DNA of 64,000 nucleotides from the NCBI GenBank assembly GCA_964630925.1, contig CAZVZK010000008.1, positions 62,001 to 126,000 of the forward strand, read 5' to 3'. Every line of letters starts with the position of its first letter. Within the stretch, counting starts at the first letter, position 1. Shown piece after piece: positions 31,689 to 39,930 of the stretch. The notes below the pieces were generated by a model that saw only the letters and a list, made by a program, of their open reading frames with translations, was not told the DNA's origin and did no database searches. The translations under genes and the position numbers were made by a program. The DNA is from RGDT01 sp964630925. Its GTDB lineage: Bacteria > Planctomycetota > Planctomycetia > Gemmatales > Gemmataceae.

Positions 31689-33634
31689 ATGAGGGCCGGA
31701 AGCATCGCAGCCTCGCGCGTCCTGTCGTCGGCCTGTCTCCTCTCGGTGTTCGTTGGCCTGGCCCAGGCCGCCGGGCCGCCGACGAGGGGGGCTTCCACGC
31801 GGCGGGGCTCGTGGCCTTGCCCCGCGACGCCTCCTTCCGCTGGGGGGGCTCCGAATACTCCACCGTCGGGGGCGTCGTGTCCCTGCACTCCGCCAGGAAG
31901 GGGTCGGTCCTCGCGGCGGGGAGCGCTGACGGGATGGTGCGCGTCTGGGACCATGCGTCCCAGGCGCTCCTCTGGGAGTGCGCCACGGGCGCCACCGATC
32001 CGGGGCTGCCACGGCACGTCGTCCTCTCCCCTGATGGGCGCCTCCTCGCCGCCTGTACGCTGGACACCTTGCTCGTCTGGCGGCTGTCGCCCCACGAGCG
32101 GCGCCTCGGGCCTGCTGACGCCATCTTCCTTGCCACGGGGTGGTTCCCGGACGCCTGCTTCGCGTCGGATGGGAAGGCCGTCTGGTGGCTGGATTCCTCT
32201 GGCGGTGTGCGCCGGGCCGGCCTCGTGCCGTGGGCCAAGGCAGAGGACGTGAACTTCCCCGGCGTGGCGGCGGCCCGCACCCTCGCGCTCTCACCCGACG
32301 GGACGCGCCTCGCGCTCGGGGGGCGCTCCGGGGAAGTACTGCTATTCGATCCGGCCGGGAAGAAACTCCTTCGCCGTTTCGGCCCGGGGCACGATGGGGC
32401 CGTCCACAGCATCGGATTCACGCCCGAGGGCCATGTCTTCACGGGGTCCGCGGACGGGACCGCCCGAACTTGGTCGACCGCCACGGGGCGCGAGCTGCTG
32501 CGCCTGGGCGGGCATGTCAGGGGGTGCCAGTCGATCACCGTATCCCCGTCAGGGCGCCTGATCGTGACCGGGGATCGGCGGGGGGAAGTGAGGGCGTGGG
32601 ACGCCCGGACGGGGAAACTGCTGGCTACGACCACCCCGTGTCCAAGCGGGGTGACCGGCTTGGCGTTCGTCCTCGGCTCCGACGAGGTCGCCGTCGGGGG
32701 GGAGTGTGAGGCCGTCCGGTTCTACTCGGCCCCGAAACTACGGGAGCGGCACGTCGTCGGGGCGCACCGAGGGGCGCTCCGGAGGGTGTCATTCTCCCCC
32801 GACGGGAGGTCCATCGCCTTCGCCGGGGCCGACGGCTTCGTCTCGACCTGGTCGCTTCCGGGCCACACGTTGCAGCGGGCGATGCCCACGACGGGGTGGC
32901 CCCTCAACGCCTTGGCCTGGTCATCCGACGGGCTGATCGCGGCCGGCGGGTTCGACGGCGCCCTGCACGCCTGGGACGCCCGGTCGGGCAAGCAGGTGGC
33001 CTCCTGGAAGGCGGCGAGGCGCCTCCATGAGGCGCTGTTCCTCCCCGTGGCCGGTCAGATGGCGTGTACCAGCGGGCCGCCGGTGGTCTCCGTCCGGGAA
33101 GTCAAGACCGGCGTGGCCGTCCGCGAGGTCAAGATGCACCACGATGTCGTCGCGGCAGCGCTCGTTCCGGGGAAGTCTGTCTTGCTGCTGAAGACGGTGG
33201 GTCGCCTGACGGCCTGGGATGCGGCGTCCGGGAAGACGTTGTGGCAGGTGGAGGATCGGGGCGAGCTGCCGGCCGTCCTGTCGATGCCGTCGCTGGCCGC
33301 GTCGGGCGACGGTGCGTGGTGCGCGTACACGCAGAACGCGGCAGAAGGACAGACGGTGTGGCTGCACGATACGGCGTCGGGGAAGAACCTCCAGGTCGCC
33401 CGGTTCAAGGACCTGGACAAGGAGTCCCCGTTGGCGTTCGTCGGGGCCTCGCGCTTGCTGGCGATGGCCCTGTCCGACGGGAGGGTACAGCTCTACGATT
33501 GGAAGCGGGGTGTGGTGGTCAAGACCTACACCGCAGGGGCGGGCCGCGTTCTGGACATCGCGGCAGCCCCTGACGGCAAGTCAATCATCTCGACCCACGC
33601 CGACTCGACGGCCTACCACTGGCGCATCCCGTGA
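31689..33634 (+). CDS. Exported WD40-repeat protein with apparent -1 frameshift after its signal peptide
   Basis: The main frame (open from 31811) encodes at least seven WD40 repeats (GSVLAAGSADGMVRVWDHAS, GHVFTGSADGTARTWSTATG, GLIAAGGFDGALHAWDARSG). Its natural N-terminus is missing. Just upstream, in the +1-shifted frame, an ATG at 31689 begins a textbook signal peptide (SSACLLSVFVGLAQAAGPP). The two frames join near 31775-31785 by one extra base in the GGG run, or a -1 slip, giving AQAAG-A-A-DEGGFHAAGLV. The simplest reading is a one-base loss in this sequence, real or an assembly error. A conventional call would start at 31811. The propeller would sit outside the cytoplasm. Confidence 0.75.
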
Positions 33635-33898
33635 CGACGCTCCTTGAGCGTGTTGACGTTCGCGGAAACAGCGAGAGGCAATACGCCCCGCAGAAGTGGC
33701 AAACCCGAAAGGAGAAGGGCGCTGGCCGAATGACACGACGGGGACGACGATGGCCAGCGAAAGACGGATGTTGCCCGCCGTCGGCGATCATCCCCAAACG
33801 CGCCCTGCGGACGCGGCGGGAGTCCCATGCGTTCGTCCCGGCGAGTCCTCGCCTCACCGCTGCTGGTGAGACCAGGGTTGACGACCCCGACGAGCCAG

Positions 33899-33923
33899 CC
33901 CCCTGTGCTATCGCACAGCGGGG
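33899..33923. terminator. Hairpin in the 33.6-34.75 kb intergenic region
   Basis: CTGTGC-TATC-GCACAG flanked by CCCC and C-GGGG forms a strong hairpin 265 nt after the WD40 stop. Possible terminator without a U-tract, or a small structured RNA element. Confidence 0.35.
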
Positions 33924-34110
33924 TGGGATCTGAGGTCGTTGCCCGGTCGCTGGGGTGTTTGTGGTGGTGGGAGGTCTGGGTATTGGGGATCGGGTAGGTG
34001 GGGAGGGTTCCCAGGCGAGGGTTCTCCCTACCTCCATTGTTGAAGCCCTGCACACCGAATGTCAAGGGGCGGCGCGCCGTGCCGCACGCCTCCCGCAGGG
34101 TGGCGTGCGC

Positions 34111-34555
34111 GAAGTGGCCAAGTGGCCAGGTGACTCGCGCACCCGGCGCCGGTCCGTGACACCCCGCGTCAGTGGACGCCGAGTCACATGCCCCCTCGTT
34201 GGAGAAGTGGCCATGTGCCTCCCCCGAAGTGGCCAGGTGGCTCCTGGCACCGCGAGGCAGGCCCCGTCGGGCACCGGCACGCGGGGGCCCTCACACGGCT
34301 CAACTGTCTTCATTTCAAGTTCGTGTGTGGGGGTCTGCAATGCAATGCAAGTTGCCCGCCCTGGTCACGCCTGCCGTCTACTTCCACCCGAGACCGGCGG
34401 CCGGGCCGACGCCTCCCGCCACGGGGTCAGATGCAGTGAGCGTGTGAGCGGGTGAGCGGGTGACTCGCGCACTCGCCGCCGATCCGTGACACCATGCGTC
34501 AGTCGGCGCCGAGTCACATGCTCAACGGGGGACGCGGGTGAGCGGGTGACTCGGC
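34111..34555. repeat. Intergenic repeat cluster with a 61-bp duplicated unit
   Basis: The 1.1-kb stretch 33635-34750 has no credible gene. Within it a 61-bp unit occurs at 34130-34190 and 34460-34520 (54/61 identical), each starting GTGACTCGCGCAC and ending GCCGAGTCACATG, so each unit is itself a partial palindrome. Short tandem runs precede them (AGTGGCCAAGTGGCCAG and GTGAGCGGGTGAGCGG). GTGGCCAGGTGACTCG also occurs at 4060-4075 on the other strand. Translated, these give the low-complexity spurious peptides typical of such repeats. Confidence 0.65.
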
Positions 34556-34750
34556 CGCCGGAGGCCCCGCCGGCGGCACCCGAAACCTTGACCGGTTGCC
34601 CCGACATCCCACGACTCTCAAGATTTTTCTCCCCGCCCCTGTCACGCCTCCCCATCCTCCGCGTATCACCCCGCGGACGCCCCTCCCGCGGAGGCCCGCA
34701 TGTGTTCTTTACTTGATGCCCCCCGCCGCCGGCGCAATAAAATGCGCGGC

Positions 34751-35341
34751 ATGGACGAGACACGCCTCTCCCTCATCGACCGCATCCGCGACCCCCAGGA
34801 CAAGGAGGCGTGGGCACGCTTCGTCTCCTTCTACGAGCCCATGCTCAAGAGCTACGTGCGCTCGTTGAACGTCCCGGCACACGACGCCGACGAGGTCGTC
34901 CAGACACTCATCGTGTCCGTCTGGAAGGCCATGCCGACGTTCACCCTCGACCACGCGAAGGGCCGCTTCCGGACGTACCTCTACCGCCTGACCATCAACG
35001 CCGTGCGCGACCGCTGGCGCCGCCTCAAGACGCGCGGCGAGCGTGAGGCCGCCTGGAATCCCGACATCCCCGAGCCGGGCGTCACCGACCCCGAGCCCGG
35101 CGCCGAGTGGGACAAGGCGTTCCAGAAACGCCAGATGGAGCTGGCCCTCCGCGACATCCAGGCGGAGACCGAGCCCAAGACCTGGGCCTGCTTCCAGGAG
35201 CACAAGCTCGAGAACCGCGATAGCAACGAGGTCGCCGCCGAATTGGGCCTCACCCCCGAGGCCGTCCGCAAGAACGCCTCCCGGGTCTTCAAGAAGGTCG
35301 CCGACCGCGCCCGCGAGTTGGCCGGAGAGCTGGACCCATGA
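34751..35341 (+). CDS. ECF-type RNA polymerase sigma factor
   Basis: A 196-aa sigma-70 family protein of the planctomycete ECF type. Region 2: WARFVSFYEPMLKSYVRSLN, then DADEVVQTLIVSVWKAMPTF and GRFRTYLYRLTINAVRDRWR. Region 4: SNEVAAELGLTPEAVRKNAS RVFKKV. ATG at 34751 (another in-frame ATG lies at 34742). Its stop overlaps the following kinase gene as ATGA, a typical planctomycete sigma/kinase pair in which the second protein probably controls the first. It stands directly upstream of the CHAT array and reads the same way. Confidence 0.88.
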   Translation: MDETRLSLIDRIRDPQDKEAWARFVSFYEPMLKSYVRSLNVPAHDADEVVQTLIVSVWKAMPTFTLDHAKGRFRTYLYRLTINAVRDRWRRLKTRGEREAAWNPDIPEPGVTDPEPGAEWDKAFQKRQMELALRDIQAETEPKTWACFQEHKLENRDSNEVAAELGLTPEAVRKNASRVFKKVADRARELAGELDP

Positions 35342-36981
35342 CGCACACCTGCCCCGACGAGGACACCCTCTCCTCCATCGCCGCCGGCGAGAGCCTGCCC
35401 CCGGAGGTCATGGACCACACGTCCTCCTGCGCCGACTGCAAGTCCCGCCTCGCGTCCTACGAGGCCGGCCTCAGCACCCTCCAGAACCTCTGGGCCGCCC
35501 AGCGCACCGTCACCACCTCCCCCGCCGCCACCGCCCGGCCGATGGAGATCGGCAAGTACCTCATCATCGGCACCCTCGGCGAGGGCGCCCAGGCCGTCGT
35601 CTACCGCGGCCTGCACCCCGCGCTGGGCCGCGAGGTCGTCCTCAAGATCGGCAAGCACGTCGCCGCCCCCTCCGCCGACGCCAAGGCCGGCCTCGTCAAC
35701 GAGGGCAAGGTCCTGTCGCTGCTCGACCACCCCGGCATCGCCCGCGTCCTCGACCTCGACTTCCACGACGGCAAGCCTTGCCTCGTCATGGAGCACGTCG
35801 CCGGCATCGACCTGGAGAAGTACGCCAGGGACGGCATCACGCCCGAACGCGCCGCCGAGGTCGTCGCCCATGTGGCCCGCGCCGCCGCCTCGGCGCACGC
35901 CCAGGGCGTCGTCCACCACGACATCAAGCCCACCAACATCCTCGTCCGCGACGACGACGGCACGCCCGTCCTCATCGACTTCGGCCTCGCCTGGCTCAAG
36001 AAGGCAGGCGGCGACCCGCACGCCCCCGGCGGCACCCTCGCCTACATGGCCCCCGAGCAGGCCCGCGGCGAGGCCGACAAGGTCGGCCCGGCCAGCGACG
36101 TCTTCGCCCTCGGCGCCGTCCTCTTCCACCTCCTCACCGGGGAGCCGCCCTTCCGCGGCTCCTCCCCCGGCGAGGTGATGCGCAAGGCGATGGCCTGCGA
36201 CATCTCCCGCGACCTGCTCGACCGGTCCGCCGCCCCCGCCCGCCTCAAGAAGCTCTGCCTGTGGGCCATGTCCCCCCGCCCCCAGGACCGCCCCGCCTCC
36301 GCCGCCGCCTTTGCCGACGAGCTGGAGCGGCGGCCGGTGTCGTACCGCCGCTGGCTCCTCGCCGCCGGCGTCGCTCTGGCCGCCTGCTTCGCCGTCCTCG
36401 CCGCCGCCTGGCTCTGGCCGCGCCCCCTGCCGCAGGCACGCGGCACGCAGGTCATGGTGCGCCTCATGGAGCCGGCCGACGGCGACCTCAAACGCCCCTC
36501 GCTGAAGAACGGCGACAAGGTCCAGGTGCAATTCGAGATCCCCGCCGGCAGCGAGGTGGCGCTGTACTGGCTCGACACCGAGGGCAAGCTGCAGTCCGTC
36601 CCGACGGCCCCCAGCCCCGCCGCACCGGCGCAGGTCCGCGCCCCCGCCAACGGCACGCACGCGGCCATCGAGGGGCCCCCCGGCACCGAGCTGGTCCTGG
36701 CCGTGTGTAGCCGCAAGGGCCGCGCCCTGCCCGACACGGCGACGGTGCGCAAGATCCTCGACGAGGCCAACGGCGGCCCCGGCGCCTGGCCCGCGCTCCC
36801 CGCGGAGGCTCTGCGCCAGCAGATGTCCCCGGCCGGCGTGGACTCCGAGGGGGCGCCGCGGGGCATGGGCCGCTCCGCAGCGACCGCCTTCACCGAGGTC
36901 CGCACCCGCCTGGAGAGGCTCCGCGAGCTGCTCAGGCCGCACTGCGACTGGGCCTGGGCCGCCGCCGTCCCGCACGGCTGA
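35338..36981 (+). CDS. Membrane Ser/Thr protein kinase with zinc-finger-like N-terminus
   Basis: A 547-aa protein. Residues 1-50 look like a zinc-binding anti-sigma domain (MTHTCPDEDTLSSIAAGESL, then HTSSCADC, HxxxCxxC). The kinase domain covers about 72-330: glycine loop LGEGAQAVVYRGL, VVLKIGK, catalytic HHDIKPTNILV (HHD for HRD, near 195), DFGLAW and APEQARGEADKVGPASDVFA. A membrane helix follows at about 337-360 (WLLAAGVALAACFAVLAAAW), then an extracytoplasmic part of about 185 aa. The anti-sigma-like finger plus overlap with the sigma gene suggests it binds that sigma factor and releases it on an outside signal. This is inference from layout. Confidence 0.87.
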   Translation: MTHTCPDEDTLSSIAAGESLPPEVMDHTSSCADCKSRLASYEAGLSTLQNLWAAQRTVTTSPAATARPMEIGKYLIIGTLGEGAQAVVYRGLHPALGREVVLKIGKHVAAPSADAKAGLVNEGKVLSLLDHPGIARVLDLDFHDGKPCLVMEHVAGIDLEKYARDGITPERAAEVVAHVARAAASAHAQGVVHHDIKPTNILVRDDDGTPVLIDFGLAWLKKAGGDPHAPGGTLAYMAPEQARGEADKVGPASDVFALGAVLFHLLTGEPPFRGSSPGEVMRKAMACDISRDLLDRSAAPARLKKLCLWAMSPRPQDRPASAAAFADELERRPVSYRRWLLAAGVALAACFAVLAAAWLWPRPLPQARGTQVMVRLMEPADGDLKRPSLKNGDKVQVQFEIPAGSEVALYWLDTEGKLQSVPTAPSPAAPAQVRAPANGTHAAIEGPPGTELVLAVCSRKGRALPDTATVRKILDEANGGPGAWPALPAEALRQQMSPAGVDSEGAPRGMGRSAATAFTEVRTRLERLRELLRPHCDWAWAAAVPHG

Positions 36982-36986
36982 CCGAT

Positions 36987-37051
36987 GCGAGCGGCGCGGC
37001 AGGAGCCCGTCGTGTGATGCACGCACGGCCCGCTCACGCCGGGCCGCTCGC
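36987..37051. repeat. Degenerate palindromic element, family A copy 3
   Basis: GCGAGCGGCGCGGCAGGAGC (36987 on) and the complementary GCTCACGCCGGGCCGCTCGC (ending 37051) with several mismatches. A short version of the elements at 9369 and 23674. It fills the gap between the kinase stop and the first CHAT gene of the array. Confidence 0.6.
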
Positions 37052-37070
37052 CCTTCCACCGGAGGCAACC

Positions 37071-39929
37071 ATGCACGCCCTCGTCCTCCTCTCCCTCGCT
37101 GCTGGCCCCCCAGGCCCCGAAGGCGACGTGGGCTTCGACCTCGCCGTCCTCCGCCGCGCCACGGGCCGTGTCCGCTGGGGCCCCCCCGGCGCACTCCCCG
37201 ACGCCGAGATCGCCCTCCTCGCCGTCCGCAAGGAGGTGGGCGAGAGGCACGCCCGCTTCGCCGAGGCCCTCGGCCTCCTCGCCGACTTCCACGAGGCCTC
37301 GGGGGACGACGCCCGCGCCCTGCCCCTCCGCGAGCGGCAGGAGGCAGTCCTCCGCGACCTCGGCGGCCAGCGCTGGCGGCCTCGCATCGAAGCCGTCCAC
37401 CGCCTTGCCGCCGTCTGCCGCCACCTCGGCCGCGCCCGCGAGGCCGAGGCACACCTCCGCGAGATCATCGCCGCCGCCCCCCCCGCCGGGGCCTGGGACC
37501 CGGACCACGCCGGACGCCTCAACCAGCTCGGCCTCGCCGTCCTCGACCAGGGCCGCACCGTCGAGGCCGCCGCCCTCTTCGAGCGGGCCATCGACCTCGG
37601 CAGCGTCATCGACGGCGGCAACAACGCCGGCATCGCCTACGACACGCTCGGCGATTACCGCCGCGCCCTCCGCCGCTACACGCTCGCCGGCCTGGGCTAC
37701 AAGGCGATGTCGCACCTCTCGTTCATGAAGCACCGCTGGGGCCTGTATCTCGCCAACTACGGCGGCCTGCTCCACCGCATGGGCGACCACGACGAGGCCG
37801 GGCGTGAATTCACCCGCGGGGCGGGGGTCTTCACCGGCGCCCTCGCCACGCACCCCTTCCACGCCACCCTCCTCAACAACCACGCCCACCTGATGCTCAC
37901 CCTCGGCAAGCCGCGCGAGGCCCTCCCGCTGCTCGAGAAGGCCCTCGCCATCGTCCCGCCCGAGTCCCCCGCCGCCGCCGTCTTCCGCCACAACCACGGC
38001 CGCGCCCACCTCCTCCTCGGCAAGCACGACGAGGCCGCCCGCTCCCTGGCCGCCGCCCAGTCCCTCCGCCGCCGCCACGGCATGCAGGCCCACCCGCAGT
38101 ACGGCCACGGCCTCCTCCTCCAGTCCGCCCTCGCGTCGCGCCGCGGCGACGTGGCCGTGGCACTCGCCCTGGCCGAAGAGGCCACCGCCATCTACCGCCT
38201 CTCGGCGCCGACCAACCTCGGCGTCAGCCTCCGCGTCGAGGCCGAGCTGTACCTCCGCCGCGGCGACACAGCCCAGGCCGCCCGCCGCGCCCGCGTCGCC
38301 CTCCGCACCGCCCTGCTCGACCTCCAGAAGGCGTCCGCCAACCTCCCCGAGCGCCAGCAGCTCGCCCGCCTCGACGCATTCCGCGCCCACCTCGGCCTCT
38401 ACCTCTCCCTCGGCGAGGCCGACGCCTACGCCCACGTCCTCGCCGCCAAGGGCCTCATCCTCGACCGCCAACGCCGCGCCCGCGAGGCCGCCCGCGCCAG
38501 CCGCGACCCCCGCATCCGCACCCTGGCCCAGCGCCTCGACGAGGCCGCCCGCCGCCTCGCCGCCGCCCGCGACCCCGCCGCCCTCCGCGCCGCACAGCGC
38601 CTCGTCGAGGACCTCGAACGCGAGCTTGCCGCCTGGATCCCCGAGGGCAAGGAGGAGGCGGCCTCCCCCGAGGCCCTGTCCGCCCGCCTCCCCACCGACG
38701 CCGCCCTGGTGGACGTCGTCGCCTACACCCGCCCCGTCCCCCACCCCACCCCCTCCCTGGCCGCCTTCGTGTCGCGGCCCGGCCGCCCCTCCGCCCGCCG
38801 GGGGGGGCGGGGGGAAGGGCCGAAGGCCCCCCCCGCCACGATACGGGTAGACCTCGGCCCCGCCGCCCCCGTCGAGGCCGCCGTCAACGCCTGGCGCCTG
38901 GCCGTCCGACGCGGCGCCGACCACGACAAGGCCGGCGCCGACCTCGCCGCCCTCCTCCTCCGCCCCCTCCGCCCGCATCTCGCCGGCGTCAAGTCCCTCC
39001 TCGTCTCGCCCGACGGCCCGACGGCCCGCATCCCCTGGGGCGCCCTGCCGGGCGCGAAGCCGGGGACGTACCTGATCGAGGAGATGGCAGTCGCCGTCGT
39101 CCCCGTGCCCCGCCTCCTCCCCGCCCGCGCCGCGGACGCCCCGGCGTCGCCCAGCCTCCTCGTCGTCGGCGCCGTGGACTTCGACGCCGACCCGCGCGCC
39201 GCCTCCCCAGGTGGGGCGTCGGCCCTCCGCTCCGGCGCCGAGACCTGGGGCCTCCTCCCCGCCACCCGCGGCGAGGCCGACGACACCTCCGCCAGCTTCC
39301 GCGCCGCCTTCACGGGCCGCGCCTCCGACCTGCGCGGCGGCGACGCCACCGAGGCCGCTGTCCGCCAGCGCCTCCCCGGACGCACCCACGTCCACTTCGC
39401 CACGCACGGCTTCTTCGCCCCCCCCGCCGACGGCAAGGGCCACGCCCCGCCCGGCCTGCTCTCCGGCCTGGTCCTCGCCGGCGCCAACCGCCCCACGCCC
39501 GGCGGCGACGACGGCATCCTCACCGCCAGCGAGGTCGCCGAGATGGACCTGTCCGCCTGCCGCCTCGCCGTCCTGTCGGCCTGCGAGACCGGCCTGGGGC
39601 CCTCCGCCGGCGGCGAGGGCCTGCTCGGGCTGCAACGCGCCTTCCAGATCGCCGGGGCGCACAGCGTCGTCGCCTCCCAGTGGATGGTCCCGGACGCCTC
39701 CACGTCCGTCCTCATGTCGCGCTTCTACTCGAACCTCTGGCGTAAGGGCATGACCAGGGTGGAGGCCCTCCGCGAGGCCCAGCTCTTCCTCCTCAACCAC
39801 GGCGTCAGGCACCCCGACGTGGTGCGTGGCTTGACGTTGCCCAGCGGGACGTCCACCATGAAGGCCAGGGATGGCCGCCTGCCGCCCCTGTACTGGGCCG
39901 CCTGGTCCCTCTCCGGCGACTGGAGATGA
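37071..39929 (+). CDS. CHAT-TPR caspase-like protein, array member 1
   Basis: A 952-aa protein. Hydrophobic start without basic residues (MHALVLLSLAAGPPGPEG), helical/TPR region at about 50-430 (HATLLNNHAHLMLTLGKPRE), linker, then the CHAT domain with His779 (HFATHGFF) and Cys838 (LSACETGLG), ending YWAAWSLSGDWR. TPRs are more degenerate than in the other members. A GC palindrome (near 38803-38832) encodes an in-frame RRGGRGEGPKAPPA insert before the IRVDLGPAAPVEAAV motif. CGGAGG lies 5 nt before the ATG. First of five tandem paralogues; probably co-transcribed from a promoter upstream of the sigma/kinase pair or in the gap at 36982-37070. Confidence 0.88.
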   Translation: MHALVLLSLAAGPPGPEGDVGFDLAVLRRATGRVRWGPPGALPDAEIALLAVRKEVGERHARFAEALGLLADFHEASGDDARALPLRERQEAVLRDLGGQRWRPRIEAVHRLAAVCRHLGRAREAEAHLREIIAAAPPAGAWDPDHAGRLNQLGLAVLDQGRTVEAAALFERAIDLGSVIDGGNNAGIAYDTLGDYRRALRRYTLAGLGYKAMSHLSFMKHRWGLYLANYGGLLHRMGDHDEAGREFTRGAGVFTGALATHPFHATLLNNHAHLMLTLGKPREALPLLEKALAIVPPESPAAAVFRHNHGRAHLLLGKHDEAARSLAAAQSLRRRHGMQAHPQYGHGLLLQSALASRRGDVAVALALAEEATAIYRLSAPTNLGVSLRVEAELYLRRGDTAQAARRARVALRTALLDLQKASANLPERQQLARLDAFRAHLGLYLSLGEADAYAHVLAAKGLILDRQRRAREAARASRDPRIRTLAQRLDEAARRLAAARDPAALRAAQRLVEDLERELAAWIPEGKEEAASPEALSARLPTDAALVDVVAYTRPVPHPTPSLAAFVSRPGRPSARRGGRGEGPKAPPATIRVDLGPAAPVEAAVNAWRLAVRRGADHDKAGADLAALLLRPLRPHLAGVKSLLVSPDGPTARIPWGALPGAKPGTYLIEEMAVAVVPVPRLLPARAADAPASPSLLVVGAVDFDADPRAASPGGASALRSGAETWGLLPATRGEADDTSASFRAAFTGRASDLRGGDATEAAVRQRLPGRTHVHFATHGFFAPPADGKGHAPPGLLSGLVLAGANRPTPGGDDGILTASEVAEMDLSACRLAVLSACETGLGPSAGGEGLLGLQRAFQIAGAHSVVASQWMVPDASTSVLMSRFYSNLWRKGMTRVEALREAQLFLLNHGVRHPDVVRGLTLPSGTSTMKARDGRLPPLYWAAWSLSGDWR

Positions 39930-39930
39930 C

